DNA from: Thalassobius vesicularis
GTDB taxonomy: Bacteria > Pseudomonadota > Alphaproteobacteria > Rhodobacterales > Rhodobacteraceae
Assembly (NCBI RefSeq): GCF_004799325.1
Contig: NZ_SSMD01000009.1
Span: 1 to 64,000 of the forward strand
Length of the DNA stretch: 64,000 nt
Direction: 5' to 3'
The notes under the pieces were generated by a model. That model worked only from the letters and a program-made list of their open reading frames with translations. It had not been told where the DNA came from and made no database searches. Positions 40,286-49,024 of the stretch are shown piece after piece; within the stretch, counting starts at the first letter, position 1; the number at the start of each line of letters is the position of its first letter. The translations under genes and the position numbers were made by a program.

Positions 40286-41455
40286 TTACTGCAGATCGGC
40301 GAAGGCCGCCTGCATCCGCTCGGCTGCTTGCTGCACCAGCGCGCGGGGCGTGGCCAGATTGAAGCGCAGGAAATTGTCGCCACCCGAGCCAAAGGTCGGC
40401 CCGTGGTTGACGGCGATCTTGGCACCTTGCTCGACCCGGCTGGTGAATTCTTCGCGGGTCATGCCGGTGCCCGAGAAATCGACCCAAGCCAGGTAGGTCG
40501 CCTGCAGCGGCATGGATTTCAGGCCGGGAATGGCGTTGATCGCGGCGTCGAACAGCTGGCGGTTGCCGTCGATATAGGCGACGGCCTGATCCACCCAAGC
40601 GGCCCCGGCGGGGGAATACGCCGCCTCGGCCATGTGCAGCCCGAAGGAGTTGGGCGACATCCCCAGCGCCATCATCCGCGCGCCGAATTTGGCCCGCAGC
40701 GTCGGGTCGGGGATGATCACGTTGCCCGAATGGCTGCCCGCGATGTTGAAGGTCTTGGTGGTGGCCGTCATCATGATCAGCCGGTCCTCGATCCCGTCGA
40801 TCAGGGCCATTGCTGTGTGTTTCGCGCCGGGGAAAACCAGGTCGTGGTGGATCTCGTCCGAGACCAGGATCAGGTCGTGCCGCTTGGCGAAGGCGGCGAC
40901 GCCTTCCAGTTCCTCGCGGGTCCAGACGCGGCCGCCGGGGTTATGTGGCGAGCACAGGATCATCATCTTTTCCGAGCCGTCGAGCTGCGCGTCCCAGGCG
41001 TCGAAATCCATCTCGTAATGGCCGTCATTGTTGCGCAGGTCACACTCGACCACGCGACGGCCGTTGGCGCGGATCACCTTGGCGAAGGCGTGGTAGACGG
41101 GGGTCATCAGCACCACCCCATCGCCCGGCTGGGTGAAGCTGTCGACGCACATCGCGGTTCCGTTGACCAGCCCGTGAGTGGTGAAAATGGCCTCGGGGTC
41201 AACGGTCCAGTTGTGGCGGGTCTGCATCCACCAGCAGATCGCGGCGCGATAGCTGGCATCGTCGCCGTAATAGCCATAGATGCCGTGATCGTGCATCGCG
41301 CCGACGGCATCCTGTACGCAGTCAGGCGCGCGGAAATCCATATCGGCCACCCACATGGCGATGCCATCCTTGGCAGGGACGCCATAGATTTTCTCCATCA
41401 TGTCCCACTTCGAAGAATGGCTGTCGAAACGGTTGATGATGTCGTCAAAGCTCAT
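40286..41455 (-). CDS. MalY/PatB-type PLP-dependent C-S lyase (cystathionine beta-lyase family)
   Basis: A 389-residue fold-type I enzyme. The PLP lysine follows TATTKTFNIAG, and the pyridine-N Asp/Tyr group is in LILVSDEIHHDLVF. The N-terminal part FRAPDCVQDAVGAMHDHGIYGY and MWVADMDF are typical of PatB/MalY, which split cystathionine to homocysteine, pyruvate and ammonia, and may act in regulation in E. coli. The substrate cannot be fixed from sequence; other cysteine S-conjugates are possible. It is a single gene divergent from def. Confidence 0.92.
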   Translation of the reverse strand: MSFDDIINRFDSHSSKWDMMEKIYGVPAKDGIAMWVADMDFRAPDCVQDAVGAMHDHGIYGYYGDDASYRAAICWWMQTRHNWTVDPEAIFTTHGLVNGTAMCVDSFTQPGDGVVLMTPVYHAFAKVIRANGRRVVECDLRNNDGHYEMDFDAWDAQLDGSEKMMILCSPHNPGGRVWTREELEGVAAFAKRHDLILVSDEIHHDLVFPGAKHTAMALIDGIEDRLIMMTATTKTFNIAGSHSGNVIIPDPTLRAKFGARMMALGMSPNSFGLHMAEAAYSPAGAAWVDQAVAYIDGNRQLFDAAINAIPGLKSMPLQATYLAWVDFSGTGMTREEFTSRVEQGAKIAVNHGPTFGSGGDNFLRFNLATPRALVQQAAERMQAAFADLQ

Positions 41456-41555
41456 GTGGGTCTCCTGTTGTCGTGTGGCCGCAGCCTAGGACGAGATGTC
41501 CGGGCGGGACAAGGGGTGGTGTTGCGTGGGTGATTGTTCTCATATTTTGCGTCAT

Positions 41556-41603
41556 TCAGGAAGATGGTTCCTGATGATTTGCAAAAAATGGGAATATGTC
41601 CCA
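41556..41603. promoter_or_regulatory. two dyads in the malY-def divergent region
   Basis: TCAGGAA-N5-TTCCTGA (41556-41574) and TGGGA-N5-TCCCA (41589-41603) lie in an AT-rich stretch of the 258-bp gap 41456-41713, where the promoters of both divergent genes are expected. Neither is followed by a T-run. They are candidate operators. Confidence 0.45.
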
Positions 41604-41713
41604 ATAATATGATAAAATTCGGGAATTTATTGCGTCGGCGGCTGCCCGCGCCTGCGTCTGCGCGAAATTTTGGCCCATTGCGCGAGGGAAAGCCATATCC
41701 TAAATGCCCAACC

Positions 41714-42232
41714 ATGATACGCCCGATCCTGATCCATCCCGATCCCCGCCTGAAAAAGGTCTGCGCCCCGGTGCCCGACCTGTCCGACGATCTGCGCAAG
41801 CTGGCCGAGGACATGCTGGAGACGATGTACGACGCCCCCGGTATCGGGCTGGCGGCGCCCCAGATCGGGGTGATGGACCGGCTGATCGTGCTGGATTGCG
41901 TGAAAGAAGCCGGCGAGGCCCCGCGCCCGCTGGTGATGTTCAACCCCGAAATCGTGGCCAGCTCGGACGAGACCAGCGTCTACGAAGAGGGCTGCCTGTC
42001 GATCCCCGAGCAATACGCCGAGGTAACGCGGCCTGCCGAGGTCTCGGTCCGCTGGATCGACCTGAAGGGGAACGAGCAGCAAGAGGATTTCGCCGGGCTG
42101 TGGGCGACCTGCGTGCAGCACGAGATCGACCACCTGAACGGCAAGCTGTTCATCGACTATCTGAAGCCGCTGAAGCGCCAGATGATCACCCGCAAGATGG
42201 AAAAGCTCAAGCGCGAGCGCGCACGGGGCTGA
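41714..42232 (+). CDS. def: peptide deformylase
   Basis: A 172-residue metalloenzyme that removes the formyl group from nascent N-terminal Met. The three classical motifs are complete: GIGLAAPQ (residues 43-50), EGCLSIP with metal-binding Cys94, and HEIDH with His136, Glu137 and His140. The ATG at 41714 gives the family start MIRPILIHPDPRL; the upstream in-frame ATGs extend into non-conserved sequence. It is followed 11 bp later by a degenerate paralogue and then by fmt, so both formylation and deformylation enzymes are in one run of genes. Confidence 0.97.
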   Translation: MIRPILIHPDPRLKKVCAPVPDLSDDLRKLAEDMLETMYDAPGIGLAAPQIGVMDRLIVLDCVKEAGEAPRPLVMFNPEIVASSDETSVYEEGCLSIPEQYAEVTRPAEVSVRWIDLKGNEQQEDFAGLWATCVQHEIDHLNGKLFIDYLKPLKRQMITRKMEKLKRERARG

Positions 42233-42243
42233 CAGGAAGCGCC

Positions 42244-42738
42244 ATGACCGCCCGCAAATGTATCCCCTGGCCGAACAAGTGCCTGCGTACCCCGGCTGAA
42301 CCGGTCGAGGTGATCACGGACGAGATCCGTGCGATCTGGACTGACATGATCGACACGATGGAGGCAATGCCCGGCGTCGGCCTGGCCGCCGTGCAAATCG
42401 GCGTTATGAAACGGCTGGCGGTTGTGGACGCGTCCGAGGCGCGTGGGCAGGTGGTGCGGATGGCCAATCCCGAGGTGCTGCATGCCAGCGTGCAGCTGCG
42501 ACCCCATGACGAGGCGAGCCCGAACCTGCCCGGCGTACATGCCCGGATCGAGCGGCCCCGGGCGGTGACGGTGCGGTTTCTGAACGAAGCGGGTGAGGTC
42601 GAGGAGCGTGATTTCGTGGGGCTGTGGGCGACCAGCGTCCAGCACCAGATCGACCATCTGAACGGCAAGATGTATTTCGACCACCTGTCCAAGGTGAAGC
42701 GCGACATGCTGGTGCGCAAGGCTCGGAAGCTGGGCTGA
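42244..42738 (+). CDS. degenerate peptide deformylase-like protein
   Basis: A 164-residue PDF-fold protein next to def. Motif 1 is GVGLAAVQ, with the conserved Pro changed. Motif 2 reads EASPNLPG, so the metal-binding Cys of EGCLS is Ser92. Motif 3 is HQIDH, so the catalytic Glu of HEIDH is Gln135, although both His ligands (134 and 138) remain. A normal deformylase reaction is therefore not expected. The fold, order and length are otherwise preserved, and the frame is open and conserved in style, so it is a pseudoenzyme candidate and not a decaying gene. Such paralogues beside fmt are, as I recall, frequent in Rhodobacterales. Confidence 0.88.
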   Translation: MTARKCIPWPNKCLRTPAEPVEVITDEIRAIWTDMIDTMEAMPGVGLAAVQIGVMKRLAVVDASEARGQVVRMANPEVLHASVQLRPHDEASPNLPGVHARIERPRAVTVRFLNEAGEVEERDFVGLWATSVQHQIDHLNGKMYFDHLSKVKRDMLVRKARKLG

Positions 42739-42754
42739 CCGGTTGGGGCTGCGG

Positions 42755-42801
42755 CAAATTTCTTGCAAAGAAATTTGACCGGAAAATTTGAAATTTTCCG
42801 G
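42755..42801. repeat. two-hairpin intergenic repeat, copy A
   Basis: Hairpin 1 CAAATTTCTT-GCA-AAGAAATTTG is a perfect 10-bp stem. Hairpin 2 is CCGGAAAATTT/AAATTTTCCGG. Together they match copy B at 57774-57819 in order and spacing. The copy lies between the def paralogue and fmt and is followed by GGCCTCCGGCGGGAG. It resembles a repetitive extragenic palindrome of Rhodobacterales. Confidence 0.75.
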
Positions 42802-42850
42802 GCCTCCGGCGGGAGTATTTGGGATCAGAAAGAAGGCAGGGAGCGGCAGG

Positions 42851-43756
42851 ATGCGGATCGTTTTCATGGGGACGCCCGAGTTCTCGGTGCCGGTGTTGGA
42901 CGCGTTGGTTGCTGCCGGGCACGAGATTGCCGCCGTGTATTGCCAGCCACCGCGTCCGGCAGGGCGGGGGAAGAAGGATCGTCCGACTCCGGTTCATGCG
43001 CGGGCTGAGGAGTTGGGCTTGGAGGTTCGGCATCCGGTGTCCCTGAAAGGGGCTGAGGCGCAGGCGGAGTTTGCGGCTTTGGGCGCGGATGTGGCGGTGG
43101 TGGTGGCCTATGGCCTGATCCTGCCGCAGGCGGTTCTGGATGCGCCGGTGCATGGGTGTTTGAACATTCATGCCTCTTTGCTGCCGCGTTGGCGCGGTGC
43201 GGCGCCGATCCATCGGGCGATCATGGCGGGCGATGCCGAAACCGGGGTTTGCATCATGCAGATGGAGGCGGGGTTGGACACCGGGCCGGTTCTGTTGCGG
43301 CAGGCGACGGTGATCGGGGCCGAGGAGACCACGGCGCAGTTGCATGACCGCTTGTCCGAGATGGGGGCGGCGCTGATCGTTGAGGCCTTGGCCCGGTTGG
43401 GGTCTTTGGAGGCGGAGGTTCAGCCCGAGGACGGCGTGACCTATGCTCACAAGATCGACAAGGCTGAGGCGGCGGTGGATTGGGCTGCGTCCGCGGTCGA
43501 AGTGGATCGCAAGATCCGTGGGTTGTCGCCGTTTCCGGGGGCTTGGGTCGATGTGGACGGGGTGCGGCTGAAGCTGTTGGCCTCGCGCCTGGTTGACGGG
43601 TCGGGGGCGCCGGGCGAGGTGTTGGATGATGCGCTGACGGTGGCCTGCGGCTCGGGCGCGGTGCAGCTTTTGCGCTTGCAACGGGCCGGGAAGGGGGCGC
43701 AGGATGCGGCCGAGTTCCTGCGCGGGATGCCGTTGCCCAAGGGGGCGCGGCTGTAA
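42851..43756 (+). CDS. fmt: methionyl-tRNA formyltransferase
   Basis: A 301-residue enzyme that formylates Met on the initiator tRNA. The Rossmann-like N-domain carries [16 protein letters not shown] and the active-site loop [20 protein letters not shown], with Asn/His/Asp of the formyltransferase triad (N/H in NIH, Asp in the LDTGPVL region). The C-domain that binds tRNA starts near residue 205. ATG 42851 follows GGCAGG. Codon use is visibly richer in TTG and GTT than in its neighbours, which may indicate a different selection regime or a recent history of exchange. The order def, def-like, fmt is consistent. Confidence 0.95.
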   Translation: MRIVFMGTPEFSVPVLDALVAAGHEIAAVYCQPPRPAGRGKKDRPTPVHARAEELGLEVRHPVSLKGAEAQAEFAALGADVAVVVAYGLILPQAVLDAPVHGCLNIHASLLPRWRGAAPIHRAIMAGDAETGVCIMQMEAGLDTGPVLLRQATVIGAEETTAQLHDRLSEMGAALIVEALARLGSLEAEVQPEDGVTYAHKIDKAEAAVDWAASAVEVDRKIRGLSPFPGAWVDVDGVRLKLLASRLVDGSGAPGEVLDDALTVACGSGAVQLLRLQRAGKGAQDAAEFLRGMPLPKGARL

Positions 43757-43786
43757 TCCGAAGCGCGGGACGGTTCGGAGGCTGAG

Positions 43787-44023
43787 ATGGGCGTGATTTA
43801 CCTGATCATCATTGGTGCGGCGGCCGGTTTTCTGGCGACGCGGTTGATGAAGCTGGAGACGGACATCATCACCACCATCGTGATCGGCATGGCGGGCGCG
43901 GTGATTGGCGGGCTGGTGCTGCGGTTCTTGCTGAACGTGATGGGCATGGCCTCGGGTCTGGTCGGGGCTGTGCTGGGGGCGATGGCGCTGATCTGGCTTT
44001 GGCAGACCTATATCCGCAAGTGA
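43787..44023 (+). CDS. GlsB/YeaQ/YmgE-family small membrane protein
   Basis: A 78-residue protein with three hydrophobic segments (IYLIIIGAAAGFLA; IITTIVIGMAGAVIGGLVL; GLVGAVLGAMALIWLW) and the GAVIGG-type glycine motifs of the transglycosylase-associated/GlsB family. The function of this family is not established, though it is often linked to stress. It lies 30 bp downstream of fmt in the same direction. Confidence 0.82.
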   Translation: MGVIYLIIIGAAAGFLATRLMKLETDIITTIVIGMAGAVIGGLVLRFLLNVMGMASGLVGAVLGAMALIWLWQTYIRK

Positions 44024-44033
44024 TTTCTGAGCG

Positions 44034-44657
44034 TTAGCGGCGCGGTGGGCGGCTTTTGTAGACTGGCAGGCTCCAACCAAAGGTCAGTGATCCTGCGCGC
44101 AAGGCCCATGTGGTGAGGGCGCAGGCGCTGAGGCTGATCAGGGGCGCGTGGCCAAGGGCCTGCACGATCAGCGCGGCGGCGGAGCCTGCGAAGGCGGCGG
44201 TCACGTAAAGCTCGCCCTGTTTCAGAACCAGCGGCACCTCGTTGCAGACGACATCGCGCATCAGGCCGCCGAATGTGCCGGTGATCATGCCCATGATCAG
44301 GACAACGGCGGCGGGTTGGCCCTGTCCCATCGCGATGGCGACGCCTGCGGGGACGGCCACGGCCAGCGCCAGACTGTCGAGCCACAGCAGCGTTTTATAA
44401 CGCGATTCCAGCAGGTGCGCGGTGAAGAATACCAGCGCGGCCGCGCCGACGGTGACGCCGATATAAGCCGGTTGCGCGATCCAGAAGATCGGGTTGCGGT
44501 CCAGCAGCAGGTCGCGCAGCGTGCCGCCGCCGACCGCCGTCAACGTGGCGATGAAGGTGAAGCCGACCAGATCCAGCTGGGCCCGCGATGCGGCCAGTGC
44601 GCCGGTCAGCGCGAACACGGCGACCGAGGCGAAATCCAGCAGTGCGGCGGGGGTCAT
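44034..44657 (-). CDS. TRIC/UPF0126 (YadS-like) cation channel family protein
   Basis: A 207-residue integral membrane protein with about seven helices in two homologous halves, the first beginning [21 protein letters not shown] and the second with [23 protein letters not shown]. The repeated G-G-x-x-R-D motif ([20 protein letters not shown]) is the hallmark of bacterial TRIC-type trimeric channels. The start codon overlaps the end of rnhA by 4 bp, so it is the last gene of the ispH operon. Confidence 0.9.
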   Translation of the reverse strand: MTPAALLDFASVAVFALTGALAASRAQLDLVGFTFIATLTAVGGGTLRDLLLDRNPIFWIAQPAYIGVTVGAAALVFFTAHLLESRYKTLLWLDSLALAVAVPAGVAIAMGQGQPAAVVLIMGMITGTFGGLMRDVVCNEVPLVLKQGELYVTAAFAGSAAALIVQALGHAPLISLSACALTTWALRAGSLTFGWSLPVYKSRPPRR

Positions 44658-45121
44658 TGTCCGGCTTTCGCGGGTTTGAACGGGGCCATGCCGGCGCGGG
44701 CCAGCTCGTCGGCGCGCTCGTTCTCGGGGTGGCCGGCGTGGCCCTTTACCCATTTCCAGGTGACGGTGTGGCGGGCCTGCGCCTGATCGAGGCGCTGCCA
44801 CAGTTCCACGTTCTTCACCGGCTTCTTGTTCGAGGTCTTCCAGCCGTTGCGTTTCCAGCCGAAGATCCAGCCGGTGACGCCGTTCTTGACATAGGCGCTG
44901 TCGGTCACAACCGTGATAACGGACGGTTTTGCCAGCGTTTCCAAGGCGTTGATCGCGGCCAGCAGCTCCATCCGGTTGTTGGTGGTCTCGGGCTCGCCGC
45001 CCGAAAGCTCGCGTTCCTTGACGATGGCGTCGCCGTCCATGGCGCGCAGCAGGACGCCCCAACCGCCGGGGCCAGGATTGCCGGAGCACGCTCCGTCGGT
45101 ATATGCGAACAGGTCAGGCAT
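44654..45121 (-). CDS. rnhA: ribonuclease HI
   Basis: A 155-residue RNase HI that cuts RNA in RNA-DNA hybrids. The four carboxylates can be placed: Asp9 ([15 protein letters not shown]), Glu52 (NRMELLAAI), Asp74 (VTDSAYV) and Asp138 (NERADELA), with His131 in the flexible loop [10 protein letters not shown]. The length is typical of the E. coli-type enzyme with the basic handle ([18 protein letters not shown]). It overlaps both its neighbours, 8 bp with the methyltransferase and 4 bp with the TRIC gene. Confidence 0.97.
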   Translation of the reverse strand: MPDLFAYTDGACSGNPGPGGWGVLLRAMDGDAIVKERELSGGEPETTNNRMELLAAINALETLAKPSVITVVTDSAYVKNGVTGWIFGWKRNGWKTSNKKPVKNVELWQRLDQAQARHTVTWKWVKGHAGHPENERADELARAGMAPFKPAKAGQ

Positions 45122-45707
45122 GGGTGGCCACGGATACCCAATCGGACTCGGTGCCGTCCAGCCCTTTGTCGCGGCCGGGGGTGATTTTCGTGACGGTGAA
45201 ACCGGCGGCGTGCAGCAGGGCGGTCAGCTCGTCGGGGGTGTAGTAGGTGTAGAAGCGGCCAAGGCGGTCGCGGCCATCGCCGGTGCCGGTTTTCAGCGCC
45301 AGATGGAACTGCCCGCCGGGGCGCAGGGCGCGGTGGATGGCGGCCAGATGGCGGGGCAGGTCGGCGCGCCTGGCGTGGAGCAGGCTGAAATTGGCCCAGA
45401 TGCCATCGTAGGTGTCGGTGGCGGACAGCTCGTCAAACGTGGCCAGGCTGGCCGAGACATCCCTGTGCTGGGCGGCGAGGGCGACCATTTCCGCGGAGGC
45501 GTCGGAGGCATCCACGCGCAGCCCGGCGCGGGCCATTTCGGCGGCGAACAGGCCGGGGCCGCAGCCCAGATCCAGCACGCGGGCGGCAGGGGGCAGGGCG
45601 GCGATGAAGGCTTGCAGGAAGGGGCTGTTGACGTGCTGGGCGGTGACGCTGGCGTATTCGGCGGCGCGCTCGTCATAGACGCGGATGGTGTCGCGGTCCT
45701 GGCTCAT
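45114..45707 (-). CDS. class I SAM-dependent methyltransferase
   Basis: A 197-residue methyltransferase with motif [20 protein letters not shown] (residues about 46-64), the acidic D in [12 protein letters not shown], and motif [13 protein letters not shown]. The N-terminal part [11 protein letters not shown] is found in ubiquinone- or tellurite-resistance-type small-molecule methyltransferases. The substrate is unknown. It overlaps the DUF3429 gene by 4 bp and rnhA by 8 bp. Confidence 0.88.
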   Translation of the reverse strand: MSQDRDTIRVYDERAAEYASVTAQHVNSPFLQAFIAALPPAARVLDLGCGPGLFAAEMARAGLRVDASDASAEMVALAAQHRDVSASLATFDELSATDTYDGIWANFSLLHARRADLPRHLAAIHRALRPGGQFHLALKTGTGDGRDRLGRFYTYYTPDELTALLHAAGFTVTKITPGRDKGLDGTESDWVSVATHA

Positions 45708-46156
45708 GCGCTGGCCGTGATCAGCAGGCAGGTGACAGTGAGCAGCGTCAGCGGGATGCGCAGGGACATCCACCAGTCGGGGGCCAGCTGGTAGCGGGCG
45801 AAAAACGCGTCGATCAGCAGCGTGGCGAGGAAGCCGATGGACAGGTTCAGCGCCGCGCCCTGATGGCCGCCGCCGGTCGAGAAAAAGGCCCAGAAGGCGG
45901 GCGGGACGGCGAGGAGATAGCCCAAGGATGCCGTGCCGCCGCGCGATTTGCTGGCAAAGCCCCAGAACACGCCCGCGCTGAAGGCCAGGATCACCGCGCC
46001 GTAGAAGACGCCGATATAGGGGCCGGTAAAGCGCGCGCCGAGGGTGCGCAGGCTGAACACGGCGAGCGGGTCCGACAGGACGGTCAGCGCGCTCCAGACA
46101 AAGGGGGTTACCCCCGCGAGGCCGATCAAAAGGGGCGTGCGGGGGATCTTGGTCAT
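45704..46156 (-). CDS. DUF3429-type membrane protein
   Basis: A 150-residue membrane protein with about five helices (LLIGLAGVTPFVWSALTVL; IGVFYGAVILAFSAGVFWG; GYLLAVPPAFWAFF; LNLSIGFLATLLID; IPLTLLTVTCLLI), matching DUF3429 as I recall it. The reaction is unknown. It is translationally coupled to the LysE gene (overlap of 4 bp) and to the methyltransferase. Confidence 0.75.
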   Translation of the reverse strand: MTKIPRTPLLIGLAGVTPFVWSALTVLSDPLAVFSLRTLGARFTGPYIGVFYGAVILAFSAGVFWGFASKSRGGTASLGYLLAVPPAFWAFFSTGGGHQGAALNLSIGFLATLLIDAFFARYQLAPDWWMSLRIPLTLLTVTCLLITASA

Positions 46157-46767
46157 GCGCGCTCGGCCGCCAGACGGCCTGCGAGCAGCAGGAAAATCCC
46201 GGCGAACGTACGATTCATCCAGCGCATTGTACGCTCGGACGACAGCACCAGACGGCGGGCGGTGGCGGCGAACACGCCGTAGAGGACGAAGACGACGAAG
46301 GTCATCGCCATGAAGATGCCGCCAAGCGTCAGCATCTCGGCCGTGGCGGTGGCGGCGTTGCCGGACAGGAAGGGGGGCAGCAGCGCGAGGAAGAAGATCG
46401 ACAGCTTCGGGTTCAGCGTGTTGATCAGGATGCCGCGGCGGGCGATGGCCCATGCCGATTGGCGCGTGGTCTGGCCCGAGATCGCCAGCGCCCCACCGGC
46501 GCGCAGGGCCTGCCAGGCCAGCCACAGCAGGTACGCGACGCCCGCGAATTTCACGGTCTGGAACAGCAGGGCCGAGGTGTGCATAGCGGCGGCCAGCCCC
46601 AGCATGGCGGCGGACATGGCGGGGACGATGCCGATGGTGCAGCCAAAGGCGGCGATGACGGCGGCGCGGCGGCCCTGACCCAGACCCATCGCCAGCGTGT
46701 AGATCACCCCGGTGCCGGGGGCGAGGACGACGACCAGCGCGGTCAGCAGGAATTGCACGGAAATCAT
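46153..46767 (-). CDS. LysE/RhtB-family translocator
   Basis: A 204-residue exporter of the LysE superfamily with six predicted helices. The N-terminal signature VVLAPGTGVIYTLAMGLGQGRRAA and the central LINTLNPKLSIFFLALLP are typical of RhtB-type homoserine/threonine or other amino acid exporters. The ATG at 46767 follows TGAGGTG; a GTG two codons upstream is an alternative. It starts 7 bp after ispH. Substrate unknown. Confidence 0.9.
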   Translation of the reverse strand: MISVQFLLTALVVVLAPGTGVIYTLAMGLGQGRRAAVIAAFGCTIGIVPAMSAAMLGLAAAMHTSALLFQTVKFAGVAYLLWLAWQALRAGGALAISGQTTRQSAWAIARRGILINTLNPKLSIFFLALLPPFLSGNAATATAEMLTLGGIFMAMTFVVFVLYGVFAATARRLVLSSERTMRWMNRTFAGIFLLLAGRLAAERA

Positions 46768-46774
46768 GGGCACC

Positions 46775-47725
46775 TCAGGCGGGTTGGCGCAGGACGCGGG
46801 GAACTTTGAACTCGATATTCTCTTGCGCGGTCTCGACGATATCCACGGTCACGTCATAGCGGGTGCGGAAGGCGTCGATCACCTCGTTGATCAGGATTTC
46901 GGGGGCCGAGGCCCCGGCGGTGATGCCCAGCGTCTTGATCCCCTCCAGAGCGCGCCAGTCGATTTCCGAGGCACGCTGCACCAGTTGGGCGTAATCGCAG
47001 CCGTTGCGGGCGGCGACCTCGACCAGGCGGCGGGAGTTGGAGGAGTTGGGCGCGCCGACCACCAGCAGGGCGTCGCATTGGGGCGCGATGGCCTTGACCG
47101 CCTCTTGCCGGTTGGTGGTGGCGTAGCAGATGTCTTCCTTGTGCGGGCCGACGATGTTGGGGAACCGCGCGTGCAAAGCGGCCACGATGTCGATGGTGTC
47201 ATCGACGGACAGGGTGGTCTGGGTGACGAAGGCCAGATTGTTCGGGTCGCGCACAGGGACGGTGGCGACATCGGCCACGGTTTCGACCAGCAGAACCTCG
47301 CCCTCGGGCAGCTGGCCCATGGTGCCGATGGTTTCGGGGTGGCCCGCGTGGCCGATCATGATGATCTGCAGACCGTTTTCGGAGTGACGCTCGGCCTCGA
47401 TATGCACCTTCGACACAAGCGGGCAGGTGGCATCGACATAGATCATGTTGCGGGTTTCAGCTGCGGCGGGGACGGATTTTGGCACCCCGTGGGCCGAGAA
47501 GATGACCGGGCGGTCGTCGGGGCAATCCTCCAGCTCTTCCACAAACACCGCGCCCTGGTCGCGCAAGCTGTCCACGACGTATTTGTTATGCACGATCTCG
47601 TGGCGGACATAGACGGGCGCGCCCCATTTCTGGATCGCCATTTCGACGATCTTGATGGCGCGGTCGACACCGGCGCAAAAGCCGCGCGGGGCGGCCAGAT
47701 AAAGGGTCAGCGGCGGTTTGGTCAT
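46775..47725 (-). CDS. ispH: 4-hydroxy-3-methylbut-2-enyl diphosphate reductase
   Basis: A 316-residue iron-sulfur enzyme, last step of the MEP isoprenoid pathway, making IPP and DMAPP. The three cluster cysteines are in [24 protein letters not shown] and [15 protein letters not shown]-adjacent [16 protein letters not shown]. The active-site Glu is in the family EVI/TETN segment. It opens a six-gene minus-strand operon with a LysE exporter, a DUF3429 gene, a methyltransferase, rnhA and a TRIC gene. It is divergent from the cytochrome c gene. Confidence 0.98.
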   Translation of the reverse strand: MTKPPLTLYLAAPRGFCAGVDRAIKIVEMAIQKWGAPVYVRHEIVHNKYVVDSLRDQGAVFVEELEDCPDDRPVIFSAHGVPKSVPAAAETRNMIYVDATCPLVSKVHIEAERHSENGLQIIMIGHAGHPETIGTMGQLPEGEVLLVETVADVATVPVRDPNNLAFVTQTTLSVDDTIDIVAALHARFPNIVGPHKEDICYATTNRQEAVKAIAPQCDALLVVGAPNSSNSRRLVEVAARNGCDYAQLVQRASEIDWRALEGIKTLGITAGASAPEILINEVIDAFRTRYDVTVDIVETAQENIEFKVPRVLRQPA

Positions 47726-47859
47726 GCGGGGCCTCCTGTCGGGGACAACAGGTAAGGCGTTGCGGCGGCGTGGTCCAGTGCGAAGCGCTCACGCAGGGGT
47801 GAGTTGTGCGCGGCGCGCGTGTATGGTGCCTTGGGTCGGACAGACGAAAGGGAAGACGG

Positions 47860-48285
47860 ATGAAGCTGATCTATGGGGCCGTGTTTGCACTGGCGGCCAG
47901 CGGGGCCTGGGCCGAGGGGTTCCTGCCCTATGACAACCCGATGGCGGTAGAGCTGGGGCAGAAGATCTATGCCGATCAATGCGCGGCCTGCCACGGCGAA
48001 GGGCTGGAAGGGCAGGAGGACTGGAAAGCGCAGGACGAGGACGGCTATCTGCCCGCCCCGCCGCACGATCCCAGCGGGCACACGTGGCACCATGCCGACG
48101 AGGTGCTGTTCAAGATCACCAAATACGGCGCCGAGGCGCTGGTGGGAAACGGCTACAAGTCGCGGATGTCCGGATTCGGAGAGGTGCTGTCGGACGCCGA
48201 GATCGTCGCCGTGCTGGCCTATATCAAAAGCACATGGCCGCAGAAGGTGATCGAGATCCACAACGGGATCAACGCACAGCAGTAA
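47860..48285 (+). CDS. c-type cytochrome, small periplasmic electron carrier
   Basis: A 141-residue protein with a signal peptide (MKLIYGAVFALAASGAWA, cut before EGFLP) and a single haem site Cys41-Ala-Ala-Cys44-His45 (CAACH). The axial methionine is likely in YKSRMSGFGEVLSDAEI, the standard last helix of class I cytochromes c. It is shorter than cytochrome c2 and has an unusual WHHADEVLFKITKYGAEALVG insert. Similar cytochromes serve as electron donors to oxidases or as dehydrogenase partners. AAGGGAA lies upstream of the ATG. Confidence 0.9.
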   Translation: MKLIYGAVFALAASGAWAEGFLPYDNPMAVELGQKIYADQCAACHGEGLEGQEDWKAQDEDGYLPAPPHDPSGHTWHHADEVLFKITKYGAEALVGNGYKSRMSGFGEVLSDAEIVAVLAYIKSTWPQKVIEIHNGINAQQ

Positions 48286-48287
48286 CG

Positions 48288-48316
48288 AAAAACCGGGGCG
48301 CTGGGCCCCGGTTTGT
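48288..48316. terminator. bidirectional terminator between cytochrome c and NYN genes
   Basis: AACCGGGG/CCCCGGTT forms an 8-bp stem with A-rich flank on one side and TTTG on the other. It serves two convergent genes (plus-strand cytochrome c and minus-strand NYN gene). Confidence 0.8.
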
Positions 48317-48319
48317 CAC

Positions 48320-48886
48320 TTAGCTCGAGTAGGCGCTCTCGCGGTCGGCGGGAACCTCGCGCGGGGGGCGGCCGATCACTTCTTTCAGCTCGTCCAGCTC
48401 GATGAAGTTGTCGGCCTGACGGCGCAGTTCGTCGGCGATCATCGGGGGCTGGCTGCGGATGGTCGAGACCACCGAGACGCGGACGCCCTGACGTTGCAGC
48501 GATTCCACCAGCGGGCGGAAATCGCCATCGCCCGAGAACAGCACGATGTGATCGACGCGGGGGGCCAGTTCCATCGCATCGACGGTCAGTTCGATGTCCA
48601 TGTTGCCCTTGACCTTCCGGCGGCCCTGGCTGTCGGTGTATTCCTTGGCCGGCTTCGTCACCATGGTGAAGCCGTTGTAGTGCAGCCAATCCACCAGCGG
48701 GCGGATGGGCGAGTATTCGTCATTTTCCAGAAGGGCCGTATAATAAAAGGCCCTCAACAGCTTTCCCCGGCGCATGAACTCCTGACGAAGCAGCTTATAG
48801 TCGATGTCAAAACCCAGGGCCTTGGCAGCGGCATATAAATTGGATCCGTCGATGAACAGCGCCAGCCGTTCGTCTTTGTAGAACAT
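48320..48886 (-). CDS. NYN/LabA-like PIN-fold ribonuclease domain protein
   Basis: A 188-residue protein with the PIN/NYN-type fold. The acidic positions are Asp in LFIDGSNLY (residues about 10-18), GNMDIELTVDAME, and IVLFSGDGDFRPLVESL, matching the LabA/DUF88 group. These are predicted metal-dependent RNases or nucleotide binders. It is divergent from folK. A C-terminal tail rich in Arg/Glu/Pro and Ser follows residue 165. Cellular role unknown. Confidence 0.85.
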   Translation of the reverse strand: MFYKDERLALFIDGSNLYAAAKALGFDIDYKLLRQEFMRRGKLLRAFYYTALLENDEYSPIRPLVDWLHYNGFTMVTKPAKEYTDSQGRRKVKGNMDIELTVDAMELAPRVDHIVLFSGDGDFRPLVESLQRQGVRVSVVSTIRSQPPMIADELRRQADNFIELDELKEVIGRPPREVPADRESAYSS

Positions 48887-49024
48887 CTAAAAAATCCCTT
48901 CCGATTTAAAGCTGGTCTGTCCGTCCGTGAGTGAGTGTGCAAATGGAAGACCTGCAGCTTAAGAAGTAAGTCGCTACGAAAAGGTGCGCAAGTAGGTTGG
49001 TGCGCTCGAAAGGATAGGTCCGCA

